Source of the DNA: an uncultured Prevotellaceae bacterium
GTDB lineage: Bacteria; Bacteroidota; Bacteroidia; Bacteroidales; Bacteroidaceae
DNA: 37,714 nt
Reading direction: 5' to 3'
Assembly: GCA_900315105.1 (NCBI GenBank)
Contig: OMXX01000024.1
Location: forward strand, 174,096 to 211,809
Below the pieces are notes generated by a model, which made no database searches, had not been told where the DNA came from, and worked only from the letters and a program-made list of their open reading frames with translations. Of the stretch, positions 14,502 through 24,299 are shown piece by piece. The first letter of the stretch is position 1; every line of letters starts with the position of its first letter. The translations under genes and the position numbers were made by a program.

Positions 14502-17500
14502 ATGAAAAGAAGAAACATCTTAATTTTATTCTTACTGTGGCTCATAATGATCAGAGTCTCAGCACAGACATATAGGATGTTTACTACCGAGAATGGATTG
14601 ACGAGTAGTCTTGTAAATTATATCTTTGAAGATAGAAAAGGACTTATTTGGATAGCCACGGAAGATGGGCTGAACAAGTACGATGGTGTTAAGATAACAT
14701 CATACAGGCACAAAGAGGATGATGATACATCGCTGGCAAGCAACTATGTTAGTACGCTAATAGAAGACGCACAGGGCAATTTGATTGTAAGTACATATAG
14801 TGGCTTGCAGATATACAGGCACGATACGGATGACTTTTCACCTATTGGTACCACTCCAAATGGTAAGCCATTGAAGGTAAACATCAACAGGTTGATGTTG
14901 GAGAAGGATGGTAGATTATATGGAACGGGCGATATTTCGTGTGAGATAAGGACAAAGGGGAAAAGCGATATTGAGATTCTGCAAATGAATAAGCCGTACT
15001 TCTCAAATGATATTACAAATGAGTTTACAGAGAATCTAAACATACGTGCCACATTGCGATATGACGATAATCATTTGCTTTTAGGTACTGATGGCGATGG
15101 TGTGAAGCTATTCAATGAACTTCAGCACACATATATCGATTATCCACTTGATATTCCGAATATTCCGCAAAAGCTTCAGAAAGTTCATCACCTTATGCGT
15201 GACAGAAGCGGAAACCTATGGATAGCACTCTATCAGAAAGGCATTGTGATGATGTCAAGGCATAAGGGAATGTTCGGTTATATAGGTTCAAGAACATCTC
15301 AGAAGAATCTTATAGGCTCACATTGTGTGCAATCAATAGTAAAGAGCCGTAATGGAGGTATGTGGGTAGGAACTGATGGCGATGGATTGTACTATCTTGA
15401 AAGCAATAAGTCCCAGCACATATCAGAAGGGGTACCTCCTATAATAAATGCCGTAATGGAAGACTCAGAAGGTACACTTTGGATAGGTTCGTATGGTTAT
15501 CCTTGTTATAGACGTGTCAATGGCATGTCACGCAAGGTTCAGGGGCTACCCGATTTCCCTCGTGTCTTTTGCATCAAGGAAGACCGACAGCAAAGAGTAT
15601 GGATTGGTACTATGGGAAATGGCTTATACTGCTATGATCTAACCAAACAAAGCATTAGGCATATTGACTATAAGGGAATGAATCGCTTTGTAAACTGCAT
15701 CTGCATACTGTCAAACGGTGATGTCCTTGTAGGAACATTCAACGGCATATACAATATCAACAAGCATCAGAACCTATGTCCTAAGAAGATAGTATATACT
15801 ATATATGAGGATACAAGAGGCAGATTATGGATTGGCACATCCGAAGACTTGACAATTATAGATAAAAACAGGCAAAAAACATATACCACAGCCGATGGAA
15901 TGGGCTCAAATACGGTTTTCGCCATTTCTGAGGATGAAGAAGGGAAGATATGGTTCTCTTCAAACGCAGGACTCTCATGCTTTGATGAGCATGAAGGTGT
16001 ATTCACTAACTATTCGGTAAGAGATGGACTTCAAGGCAATGAGTTCTCAAAAGGTGCTGTTGTCAGGGATGATGATGGTACGCTTTGGTTTGCCGGAAAT
16101 GAGGGCATAACGTATTTTTCATCAAGAAACGTCAGTCAGATTAGCTTTGGCCTACATCCACGCATTACGGCTCTATATATCAATAACGAAGCTATCAATA
16201 CAAAGACACTTACGGGAGGAAAAGCCGTTATTGACAGTTCTATATTAGATTCTCAGAATTTCAGCATAGCATACGAGAATAATTCATTCAGCATAGAACT
16301 GTCAACCGTAGAGATTGACCGTCCCGCAGGATGCACATACTGCTATTCACTCGATAATGGTGAGTGGATATCCATTCCTGATGGCGGACATATCATTTCG
16401 TTCAGTAACCTTGATGCAGGCTGTCATTCTCTGCGTTATGCAGTGGAATATAAAGGCAAGCGTTCTGAAGCAAAAGAGGCAAACATAGAAATCCGTCATC
16501 CATGGTGGGGAAGTATATGGGCTAAGAGCGTGCTGTGCCTTATAGTCGTTGCAATTGCTACATTGATATATTTCTGGATACGCAGCAAGGAAAAGGTCAA
16601 GGCACTTGCCTTGATATCACACAAGATACGTACTCCTATGTCGCTCATTATTAGTCCTCTTATTCAACTCATAGACAATGATCCTGACGAACAGCGACAA
16701 AAGACCTACAATCTTATGCTACATAATGCTCAGAGACTTCAGCATCTTGCAGCTCAGGCAACTGACGAAGAACCGATAGGACCAGTTCCTGGCATAGAAT
16801 CAGAATACAATGTTTCAACCTACCTTCAGCAATCGCGCACCACAAGGCATCTCGTTATCGTGGAAGATGATGACGAGGTGAGGAAATATCTTTGCGAACA
16901 GTTTTCCACCGACTACCATATACATGAGGCGACAAACGGTAAACAAGCCTTGCAACTCATATTCGAGAAAAAACCTGACGCAATAATAAGCGATGTAACC
17001 ATGCCTCAGATGGATGGTATAACACTATGCCGAAAACTGAAGAAGAACATTCAGTTAGCCCATATTCCTGTAATTCTGCTTACTGCACGTGCCGATGAAG
17101 AAGCTACGCTTCAGGGTTTGGGCATAGGTGCAGACGCATATATTACCAAGCCATTCAACATAAAGATATTACGCCAGAAAATATCTAACCTCATACAGCT
17201 TCGTCAGCAGCTCCGCAATGTCTATCAGGGAAAGCAACTACAAGAGGATAAATTGGAAACAATTGAAGCAGAAGACTATGAAGACAAGCTCATGGAGCGA
17301 CTGATGAATGTTATCAACAACCACATAGGCGATGCAGACTTTTCCGTAGAAACTCTATGCGAGGAGGTAGGCATAAGCCGAGCCAGCCTACATCGAAAAC
17401 TAAAGGAGAAAACCAACCAGTCAACAAGCATCTTCATAAGGAACGTACGACTGAAGCAGGCAGAGAAGCTCTTGCTCGAAACAAGCCTTCACGTAAGCGA

Positions 17501-17609
17501 GATAGCCACGAAGGTAGGCTTCAAGCACACATCATATTTCATCAATTCGTTTCGTGAACTCTATGGAATGTCACCTAATGAATGGAAAGAGCATGAGAGA
17601 AGTAAATAA
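14502..17609 (+). CDS. Hybrid two-component regulator (HTCS) lacking the HATPase domain
   Basis: A 1035-residue protein. Signal peptide 1-22, then a periplasmic two-bladed propeller sensor from about 25 to 570 (reg_prop repeats such as LIWIATEDGLNKYDG and LWIGTSEDL). A Y_Y_Y domain (about 585-670) and a membrane segment (about 676-695) follow. The H-box is SHKIRTPMSLI with His707, but Lys708 replaces the usual Glu. Only 124 residues separate His707 from the receiver phosphoacceptor Asp831 (SDVTMPQMDG; acidic pair 788-790, Lys883). The N, G1 and G2 boxes of the ATPase domain are absent; related HTCS are about 1300-1400 residues. An AraC-type DNA-binding domain ends the protein (about 930-1035). 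It probably controls the glycosidase operon that follows 138 bp later. Confidence 0.85.
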   Translation: MKRRNILILFLLWLIMIRVSAQTYRMFTTENGLTSSLVNYIFEDRKGLIWIATEDGLNKYDGVKITSYRHKEDDDTSLASNYVSTLIEDAQGNLIVSTYSGLQIYRHDTDDFSPIGTTPNGKPLKVNINRLMLEKDGRLYGTGDISCEIRTKGKSDIEILQMNKPYFSNDITNEFTENLNIRATLRYDDNHLLLGTDGDGVKLFNELQHTYIDYPLDIPNIPQKLQKVHHLMRDRSGNLWIALYQKGIVMMSRHKGMFGYIGSRTSQKNLIGSHCVQSIVKSRNGGMWVGTDGDGLYYLESNKSQHISEGVPPIINAVMEDSEGTLWIGSYGYPCYRRVNGMSRKVQGLPDFPRVFCIKEDRQQRVWIGTMGNGLYCYDLTKQSIRHIDYKGMNRFVNCICILSNGDVLVGTFNGIYNINKHQNLCPKKIVYTIYEDTRGRLWIGTSEDLTIIDKNRQKTYTTADGMGSNTVFAISEDEEGKIWFSSNAGLSCFDEHEGVFTNYSVRDGLQGNEFSKGAVVRDDDGTLWFAGNEGITYFSSRNVSQISFGLHPRITALYINNEAINTKTLTGGKAVIDSSILDSQNFSIAYENNSFSIELSTVEIDRPAGCTYCYSLDNGEWISIPDGGHIISFSNLDAGCHSLRYAVEYKGKRSEAKEANIEIRHPWWGSIWAKSVLCLIVVAIATLIYFWIRSKEKVKALALISHKIRTPMSLIISPLIQLIDNDPDEQRQKTYNLMLHNAQRLQHLAAQATDEEPIGPVPGIESEYNVSTYLQQSRTTRHLVIVEDDDEVRKYLCEQFSTDYHIHEATNGKQALQLIFEKKPDAIISDVTMPQMDGITLCRKLKKNIQLAHIPVILLTARADEEATLQGLGIGADAYITKPFNIKILRQKISNLIQLRQQLRNVYQGKQLQEDKLETIEAEDYEDKLMERLMNVINNHIGDADFSVETLCEEVGISRASLHRKLKEKTNQSTSIFIRNVRLKQAEKLLLETSLHVSEIATKVGFKHTSYFINSFRELYGMSPNEWKEHERSK

Positions 17610-17631
17610 TTATTAGAGAGGGGGTTATCCT

Positions 17632-17666
17632 ATTACGTAATTTTTCTGAGACATTATTGCAATAAT
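17632..17666. promoter_or_regulatory. Candidate operator palindromes upstream of the glycosidase operon
   Basis: TTACGTAA (about 17633-17640) and the perfect 14-bp palindrome ATTATTGCAATAAT (17653-17666) lie 40-75 bp upstream of the GH43 promoter box. They are candidates for HTCS or winged-helix binding; no experimental consensus is available to compare. Confidence 0.3.
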
Positions 17667-17705
17667 AAGAGACGCGTTTTTTTGCATAATAGCATGTGAA
17701 GATGT

Positions 17706-17713
17706 TATCTTTG
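17706..17713 (+). promoter_or_regulatory. Promoter of the GH43-GH35-GH115 operon (TATCTTTG)
   Basis: TTTG at 17681-17684 is 21 bp upstream, a good -33 element. The leader to the ATG at 17748 is about 28 nt. Confidence 0.65.
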
Positions 17714-17747
17714 CAAAGACTAAAATGCGTAAAGTTATTAATGTAAT

Positions 17748-19379
17748 ATGAAAAAACGGAATTTCTTTCTTCTGGCTGCTATTATGATACTGTCAGATAT
17801 TTTCATTCCTTTAGCGGCAAGGGGAGCATCAGGTTTTAAGAATCCTGTGCTTACAGGATTTCATGCAGATCCAAGTGTATGTAGGGTTGGTGATGATTTC
17901 TATCTCGTAAACAGTACCTTCCAGTATTTCCCTGGTGTGCCAGTATTCCACAGTAAGGATTTGGTGAATTGGGAGCAGGTGGGTAATTGCCTCACACGTC
18001 CGTCTCAGGTGGATTTGAAGGGCGCAGATGGTAATGCCGGAATCTATGCCCCTACTATCAGATATAATGATGGGCGATATTATATGGTGACAACGGTATT
18101 CCCTTCACGTCGCCATTTCTATGTATGGACAGATAATCCTTCAGGAGAGTGGTCTGAACCAATTGTAATCGATTTTGCTATAGGCAGTTGTGACCCTACA
18201 CTCTTCTTTGATGAAGGCAAATGCTATTTCCTGTGGAAAGAGGGCGATATCAAGATATGTGAGATTGATGTGAACACAGGCAAGAAATTGGGCGACATAC
18301 ATCATCTGGGAGTTGGTCTTGGAGGGCGTTACCCGGAAGGACCGCATATCTATAAGAAAGACGGCTACTACTATCTGCTACTTGCAGAGGGCGGTACTGA
18401 GCATGGGCATCATGTCAATATACTGCGTAGTAAAAACCTGTTCGGTCCTTATGAGTCTAATCCTGCCAATCCTATTCTCTCACACTTCAACATGAAGATG
18501 CAGAACAGTCCTATTCAGGGACTCGGACATGCAGATCTTGTTCAGGCTCCCGACTCTTCATGGTGGATGATATGCTTAGGCTACAGAACAAGCGGATACT
18601 TACAGCACGTTATGGGGCGTGAGACTATGCTTGCACCGGTGGAATGGGAGAAAAACGAGTGGCCTGTAGTGAATGGTGACGGCACATTGCAGGTAGAGAT
18701 GAAGTGTAAAACCTTGCCGTTAGTGCCTTTGGCACAAGACCCTGTAAAGGAAGAATTTAACTATGTGGAGCGACGTGCTCCAAAAGACAGCTATCATTCC
18801 TTAGGCTTGCCTATGGGCTGGATGAGTCTTTGTAATCCAGATTATACTAAATACTCACTCACGGCGCATAAGGGTTTTCTGCGTCTCTATCCCAGTACTA
18901 TCGACCTAAGTGAAACGGCTTCACCAACCTTTGTTGCACGTAGGCAGACAGAACTGTCTTTTTCTGCAACGGCAAAGGCAGACCTCACACATCTTACAGA
19001 AGGAATGCAAGTGGGCATCACAGCCTATGCCACTTCGTTGAGCCACTATGACTTGGTGGCAGAGAAGAAAGACGGGAAGATTATCATAAGGCCAAATGTG
19101 CGTCTTGGGCAGACCAGTCATAGCGAAAACAATCAGATAAACTTGAATGGTAACTACGCCTATCTGCGTATAACCTCTGACAAAGACTACTATTATATGA
19201 TGGTATCTACTGACGGTGCAAGCTACACTATGCTTGCCAAGATGGAATACCGATACCTAAGTACGGAGACAAATGGCGGTTTCACCGGAGTGATGCTCGG
19301 ATTATTTGCGCAGAGCAATAATGAAAACGATAAAGGATATGTTGATATAGACTGGTTTGAATATGAAGTAAAAAAATAA
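17748..19379 (+). CDS. GH43 family beta-xylosidase / alpha-L-arabinofuranosidase
   Basis: A 543-residue exported enzyme with a signal peptide (about 1-26). The five-bladed propeller of GH43 is recognisable by GFHADPSVCRVGDDFYLVNS (base Asp41), IGSCDPTLFFDEGKCYFLWK (Asp149) and YPEGPHIYKKDGYYYLLLAE (acid Glu197). The GRETMLAPVEW motif precedes a C-terminal beta-sandwich (about 330-543) of the kind found in xylan-active GH43 enzymes. It likely removes xylose or arabinose from (arabino)xylan oligosaccharides in the periplasm. It is the first gene of a three-gene operon; GH35 starts 8 bp after its stop. Exact specificity cannot be read from sequence. Confidence 0.88.
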   Translation: MKKRNFFLLAAIMILSDIFIPLAARGASGFKNPVLTGFHADPSVCRVGDDFYLVNSTFQYFPGVPVFHSKDLVNWEQVGNCLTRPSQVDLKGADGNAGIYAPTIRYNDGRYYMVTTVFPSRRHFYVWTDNPSGEWSEPIVIDFAIGSCDPTLFFDEGKCYFLWKEGDIKICEIDVNTGKKLGDIHHLGVGLGGRYPEGPHIYKKDGYYYLLLAEGGTEHGHHVNILRSKNLFGPYESNPANPILSHFNMKMQNSPIQGLGHADLVQAPDSSWWMICLGYRTSGYLQHVMGRETMLAPVEWEKNEWPVVNGDGTLQVEMKCKTLPLVPLAQDPVKEEFNYVERRAPKDSYHSLGLPMGWMSLCNPDYTKYSLTAHKGFLRLYPSTIDLSETASPTFVARRQTELSFSATAKADLTHLTEGMQVGITAYATSLSHYDLVAEKKDGKIIIRPNVRLGQTSHSENNQINLNGNYAYLRITSDKDYYYMMVSTDGASYTMLAKMEYRYLSTETNGGFTGVMLGLFAQSNNENDKGYVDIDWFEYEVKK

Positions 19380-19386
19380 AGGAAAT

Positions 19387-21165
19387 ATGAAGAATTATAA
19401 CATTTGGAAAAGTGCGTTATATATTGCGCTGACTGTATTTGCGACATCCTCATTAATGGCACAACAGTTACCCAAGGTGGAGAAAAAGCATGGCACATGG
19501 CAGATGACTGTAGATGGGGAGCCATATCTTATGCTGGCAGGAGAACTGCATAACTCATCTACAGGCAGCAGTCATTATATGGCAGACATCTGGCAACGTA
19601 TGGCAAAAAAGAACCTGAATACGGTTATAGCTGCAGTATCATGGGAATTAGTAGAACCAGAAGAGGGAAAATTCGACTTCTCGCTTGTTGGAGACATGAT
19701 ACGTGGTGCTCGTGAGTCTAATCTCCGATTAGTACTACTATGGTTTGGTTCATGGAAGAATGGCATGTCAAGTTATGTACCTGGTTGGGTGAAACACGAC
19801 ACAAAGCGTTTCCCATTAGCTCACTTCAAGGATGGTGAGCCAATAGCTGCATTATCGGCTTTGGGTAAGAATGCTATGGAGGCTGATACGCGGGCTTTTG
19901 GTGAACTGATGAAATACGTAAGGCATGAGGATAGCATAGCACATACGGTAATTGCTGTTCAGATAGAAAACGAAGTAGGTACGCTTGATGCTGCATCAAG
20001 TTGGGCAGGAGGTTCCAACCGTGCTATGCGTGACTATTCACCTTTGGCAAATAAACATTTTAGGGAGCAGGTTCCTGAAGAGCTTATCAACTATATGAAG
20101 ACTCACAAAAAGCAGTTGCAACCAGCATTGCTTACGGCTTGGGAACAGCAGAGATGTCGTAGCAAAGGCTCATGGGAAGAGGTGTTCGGATGTAGCGACA
20201 AGGACAATCCTTTGGAGGTGAAGCACGACAACGTTGCTGAAGACGAACGGTGGAAATGGCAGTTTCCATATTTCACAGAGGAGTTGTTCAATACATGGAA
20301 CTATGCCTCATATATGGAGTCGCTTGCTAAAATGGCAAAAACCATTTATCCGTTACCCCTTTTCGTCAATGCGTGGATAAAAGGTGATTTCAAGGAGCCT
20401 GGTAAATATCCATCAGGAGGTCCACATCCCCATTTAACTGATATATGGCGGGCGGCAGCTCCTGATATAGACCTATTGTGTCCTGACATATATTCTACAG
20501 AACTGTTCGACTGGGTTATGGAGCGTTATGATATGGCAGACAATCCTGTAATATTGCCAGAGACACGTTGCTCATCTGATGGTGCTGCGCGAGCATTTTA
20601 TGCCTTTGGCCGTTATCAGACTCTCTGTTACTCGCCCTTCGGCATTGACGGAGGAGGAATCATGAACAGTGCCGACCCGCAAGATCATGCCTATGACAAA
20701 GCCTATAAATTGCTCAGACATCTTACACCGTATATCGTGAAGTATAGACGTGAACACCGCATCAATGGTTTGTTGCTTGATGGAGATAATCGTAAGGCAG
20801 ATAGGGTTCAGATTGGAAACTATATAGTAGCCGTTACACCTTACAGTACAAGTCAGGCACAGGCACTTGTTGGTGTTGCAGGAGAGCAGGTAAAGATGAC
20901 CGATAAGAATGTTGCAGGTGTATTGGTGATACAAGAAAGTGACAACCAGTTTCTAATAGCAGGTGGTATAGGCAATCTGATGGTCAGCATACTATCTGCT
21001 AATAATGGAGTACATATAGGTTATGAGTCGGTTGATGAGATAACATTCACCAGTGAAGGTCGCGAAATGCTGCACCGACTTAATGGAGATGAGACTACAT
21101 TAGGTGGTCCCGTTATCCGCAACGGAGAAGTAAAGGCATTTAGAATAAAGATGTATGAGTATTAG
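19387..21165 (+). CDS. GH35-type beta-galactosidase with DUF5597-like C-terminus
   Basis: A 592-residue enzyme with a signal peptide (about 1-25, LMA-QQ). The barrel begins LMLAGELHNSSTGS. The acid/base is in AVQIENEVGTL (Asn195-Glu196) and the likely nucleophile in ILPETRCSS (Glu392), matching clan GH-A geometry. The C-terminal beta domain resembles the DUF5597 module of Bgl35A-like enzymes that act on side chains of hemicellulose. It probably releases beta-linked galactose from decorated xylan or xyloglucan fragments. An AAAGGAA just upstream of the ATG could serve as a ribosome binding site. Its end overlaps the next gene by 11 bp. Confidence 0.8.
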   Translation: MKNYNIWKSALYIALTVFATSSLMAQQLPKVEKKHGTWQMTVDGEPYLMLAGELHNSSTGSSHYMADIWQRMAKKNLNTVIAAVSWELVEPEEGKFDFSLVGDMIRGARESNLRLVLLWFGSWKNGMSSYVPGWVKHDTKRFPLAHFKDGEPIAALSALGKNAMEADTRAFGELMKYVRHEDSIAHTVIAVQIENEVGTLDAASSWAGGSNRAMRDYSPLANKHFREQVPEELINYMKTHKKQLQPALLTAWEQQRCRSKGSWEEVFGCSDKDNPLEVKHDNVAEDERWKWQFPYFTEELFNTWNYASYMESLAKMAKTIYPLPLFVNAWIKGDFKEPGKYPSGGPHPHLTDIWRAAAPDIDLLCPDIYSTELFDWVMERYDMADNPVILPETRCSSDGAARAFYAFGRYQTLCYSPFGIDGGGIMNSADPQDHAYDKAYKLLRHLTPYIVKYRREHRINGLLLDGDNRKADRVQIGNYIVAVTPYSTSQAQALVGVAGEQVKMTDKNVAGVLVIQESDNQFLIAGGIGNLMVSILSANNGVHIGYESVDEITFTSEGREMLHRLNGDETTLGGPVIRNGEVKAFRIKMYEY

Positions 21166-23671
21166 GACAAAGTTTTTTATACTTCTGATAGCAGTAGTAT
21201 TATCCTTGAGTGGAAAGGCACAGACAGAACGTTTCCGCATAGCCAGCAGAGGCATAACGGCAGGTATTATAGTGGATGAAAACGACTGGAAGGGAGTTAT
21301 CCGTGCCGCGCATGATCTGGGAGACGATGTACGTAAGGTAACAGGATTCTCATCCCAGGTAATCCTAAAGTCATCTGACTCACCATGGATGAAGCAGCCG
21401 AAGAGCATTATTGTCGGTACAATAGGCAAAAGCCGAATCATCGACAGTATCATAAGGCAGAAGAAACTGGATGTGCGCAAAGTAAAAGGGCAATGGGAGT
21501 CGTATATCATCGATATTGTCGATGGAAACCTTATCATTGCGGGAAGTGATAAGCGCGGTACTATCTACGGTATTTACGATATCTCAGAGCGTATAGGTGT
21601 ATCTCCATGGTATTGGATGGCCGATGCCCCCGTAGTGCATAGAGACATGCTTTACTATGATGGCGGATGCTTCATACAGCCATCACCAAAGGTGAAGTAT
21701 CGCGGTATATTCATCAACGACGAATGGCCTTCGTTTGGCACTTGGTGCAACAATCATTTCGGAGGAGTTAATGCAAAGGCATACGAACATATCTTTGAAC
21801 TGTTATTGCGCCTGAAAGCTAACTATTTCTGGCCTGCTATGTGGGCAACGGCTTTTAATGAAGACGACCCAGAATCGCCACGACTTGCCGATGAAATGGG
21901 CATTATTATGGGAACGTCACACCATGAACCTATGATGCGCTCACATCAGGAATATCTGCATCGTAAAAATGAAGTTGGACCATGGGATTATGCTACGAAT
22001 AAGAATCGTATAGACCAGTTCTTCCGTGAAGGTATGGAGCGTAACAAAAACTATGACAATATCGTTACTATCGGAATGCGTGGCGATGGCGATGTGGCTA
22101 TGGGTAAAGGTGATGATTCTGAGAATATGAAGATATTGGAAAAAGTTATTGAAGGGCAACGAAAGATCATCAAAGACTTATATGGACGTCCTGATGCTGT
22201 ACCACAGCTTTGGGCTATCTTTACCGAGGTGCAGAGATATTATGATGCCGGATTCCGGGTCCCCGATGATGTTACCCTACTTCTCTGCGACAATAACTGG
22301 GGATATATCCGTCGTAAGGGGCGTGACTTCGAGCGTAAGCGCAAGGGAGGTCTCGGGCTTTACTATCACATTGATATGAATGGCGGTCCATGGAATGACC
22401 GATGGGTAAACACCACCACCGTGCCAAAACTGCGAGAGCAGCTAAATATAGCCTATCAATCGGGTATAGATAGAATCTGGATAATAAATGTGGGTGATCT
22501 GAAGCCAAAGGAAGTGCCTATCGATTTTATCATGAGATATGCTTGGAATCCTGATGCTATAAAGCCAGGTGATGAGGCTAAGTATCTTGAGGATTTTGTT
22601 GCAAGTATCTTTGGTAGGAAGTATTCTGCCGAAATTGCCGATATCATCGCAAAATACAGCAAGTATAACCTCCTAAGAAAACCCGAAGTGCAATATCCGG
22701 GCATTTTCAACAACGAGGAGATGCTACACATGAGCTGTAAGTGGCAGGCATTGGTAACACGTTGCGAAAATCTGAAAGCAGAACTGCCAGCCTCAATGCA
22801 GGATGCTTTCTATCAGCTTGTGTATTATCCTGTTGTGGGAAGTGCTGGGGTAGCACAGATTTATAACTACGCTACTCTCGGCGATTCTCTAGCCATAGAA
22901 GCCCTGATGAAGAAGGATCAGCAGCTCACCGACTATTACAACAAGCAGCTTGCTGGTGGCAAATGGGATGGTATGATGCTCGACAATCACATAGGCTATA
23001 CCAAATGGTCTATTCCCGAGAAGAATGTGAATCCTCTCGCTCTCAATCTCAGGAAAATGAACTATCCTGTTTCCGATACATCCGACGAGTATTGCATTCC
23101 TGCCTATAAATACAGTAGTAAGACAGATACCCCACAGGCAAGTTGGATATTTCTCCCTGATCTAGGTCGTGATAAGGGATGTATGGGATCAAGCAATGTT
23201 ATGGCTGAAAGCGTTGAAAGCGAGACAAATGCATCTCTTAGCTATGAGGTGGATATGAAGACCAGTCAAGTGGCAATAGGCATACTCCCTGTTCAGGACA
23301 TATACCCGGAGCGAGGTCTTCGTATTGGCGTTAAGATTGACGATCAGCCAATGCAGGTAGTTGATGCCCGCCAATGGTTTCACGATGTGTTTGGCGAATA
23401 CACACCAAAGAACCTTGCTGTCTCCAAGGTGTTGAAACCATTGCCAAAGGCTGACAAACTCCTATTGAGCGGATGGAATAAAGGCCGTAAGATGCCCCGT
23501 CGTGATGAGGTCTTTGATAATATCCGATGGCTATCGGTCAATTTCGACATAACCCCGGGTAAGCATACCCTAAAGCTAATAATGATTGATCCAGAAATCA
23601 CGGTAGAGCAAATTGTAATCAATCCTGACAACAATCATTACAGCTATTTCGGCAATGGATATTTCAGATAG
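21155..23671 (+). CDS. GH115 family xylan alpha-1,2-glucuronidase
   Basis: An 838-residue exported enzyme, signal peptide about 1-22 (GKA-Q). It has the family blocks KYRGIFINDEWPSFGTWCNN, LRLKANYFWPAMWATAFNED, MGTSHHEPMMRSHQEY, TIGMRGDGDVAM, and LLLCDNNWGYIRR, which are characteristic of GH115. The C-terminal region adds beta-rich accessory domains, as usual for the family. It removes (4-O-methyl)glucuronic acid from internal or terminal xylose residues of glucuronoxylan. With GH43 and GH35 it makes a debranching set for glucuronoarabinoxylan. No SusC/SusD pair or endo-xylanase lies in the window. Confidence 0.92.
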   Translation: MSIRTKFFILLIAVVLSLSGKAQTERFRIASRGITAGIIVDENDWKGVIRAAHDLGDDVRKVTGFSSQVILKSSDSPWMKQPKSIIVGTIGKSRIIDSIIRQKKLDVRKVKGQWESYIIDIVDGNLIIAGSDKRGTIYGIYDISERIGVSPWYWMADAPVVHRDMLYYDGGCFIQPSPKVKYRGIFINDEWPSFGTWCNNHFGGVNAKAYEHIFELLLRLKANYFWPAMWATAFNEDDPESPRLADEMGIIMGTSHHEPMMRSHQEYLHRKNEVGPWDYATNKNRIDQFFREGMERNKNYDNIVTIGMRGDGDVAMGKGDDSENMKILEKVIEGQRKIIKDLYGRPDAVPQLWAIFTEVQRYYDAGFRVPDDVTLLLCDNNWGYIRRKGRDFERKRKGGLGLYYHIDMNGGPWNDRWVNTTTVPKLREQLNIAYQSGIDRIWIINVGDLKPKEVPIDFIMRYAWNPDAIKPGDEAKYLEDFVASIFGRKYSAEIADIIAKYSKYNLLRKPEVQYPGIFNNEEMLHMSCKWQALVTRCENLKAELPASMQDAFYQLVYYPVVGSAGVAQIYNYATLGDSLAIEALMKKDQQLTDYYNKQLAGGKWDGMMLDNHIGYTKWSIPEKNVNPLALNLRKMNYPVSDTSDEYCIPAYKYSSKTDTPQASWIFLPDLGRDKGCMGSSNVMAESVESETNASLSYEVDMKTSQVAIGILPVQDIYPERGLRIGVKIDDQPMQVVDARQWFHDVFGEYTPKNLAVSKVLKPLPKADKLLLSGWNKGRKMPRRDEVFDNIRWLSVNFDITPGKHTLKLIMIDPEITVEQIVINPDNNHYSYFGNGYFR

Positions 23672-23708
23672 AAAATCTATCACATGGAAGGTTGGATGAG
23701 GTAGGGGG

Positions 23709-24071
23709 CTATCTGTTCTCATAAGCTCGTGCTGCGAGATATATCACGATAACGCCTATTGAGTAAGCAAGTAAATCCCACCATACGAAGCCTTGTCCGA
23801 GAAGCATGTGCCCTATAAAAGTTGAGCGGATTGCAACCAACCATTCCCATCTGATGAGTTGAGAGAACTCCACGAGGAAGGAGAGAATAAGCGTGACAAT
23901 GGCAATAGTTTTCAGTTTGCTGTTGACGAAGATGAAGCGCAGGAAGCAGAACAATGCCATAGCCCAAAGTCCGTCGCCAGTTTCATCTGGCAGGAAAGCC
24001 ACTTTTCTTGAGGAAAGACCAAGCACGATAAGCAAGGCAATAGCGATGATATAGAATATTCGTTTTGGCAT
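23709..24071 (-). CDS. DUF2809-like small membrane protein
   Basis: A 120-residue protein with four hydrophobic segments. Conserved-looking features are GDGLWAMALFCFLRFIF, SFLVEFSQLIRWEWL, and IRSTFIGHMLLGQGFVWWDL, all typical of DUF2809 proteins. Function unknown. It is convergent with GH115, with only 37 bp between the genes, and has no obvious partner. Confidence 0.75.
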   Translation of the reverse strand: MPKRIFYIIAIALLIVLGLSSRKVAFLPDETGDGLWAMALFCFLRFIFVNSKLKTIAIVTLILSFLVEFSQLIRWEWLVAIRSTFIGHMLLGQGFVWWDLLAYSIGVIVIYLAARAYENR

Positions 24072-24076
24072 GTGTT

Positions 24077-24125
24077 ACCAAGCCTTCCCAAAAGTAGCCT
24101 AACCAAGCCTTCCCAAAGGGAAGGA
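24077..24125. repeat. Direct repeat and palindrome upstream of the DUF2809 gene
   Basis: ACCAAGCCTTCCCAAA occurs at 24077-24092 and 24102-24117 (25-bp period). The second copy is part of the palindrome CCTTCCCAAAGGGAAGG (24109-24125). The rest of 24126-24299 contains a TTGCAAGGCTCAACAAGCT dispersed repeat (24172-24190) and a GCCCTGAAGGGGC palindrome near 24238; no gene is seen. Confidence 0.55.
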
Positions 24126-24299
24126 TGTTTTATACCTTTAGCCGCGCTGGTTCTTCGGTATTTTTTATTTTTTGCAAGGCTCAACAAGCTTCGCAAGTGT
24201 TAATAATGAAGTGAAAAAATTAGTTCATAGTTCCAATGCCCTGAAGGGGCAATCGCTTTCAGCCCAGGACATCGCCCAGTGGATCTGTGATTTATGATA

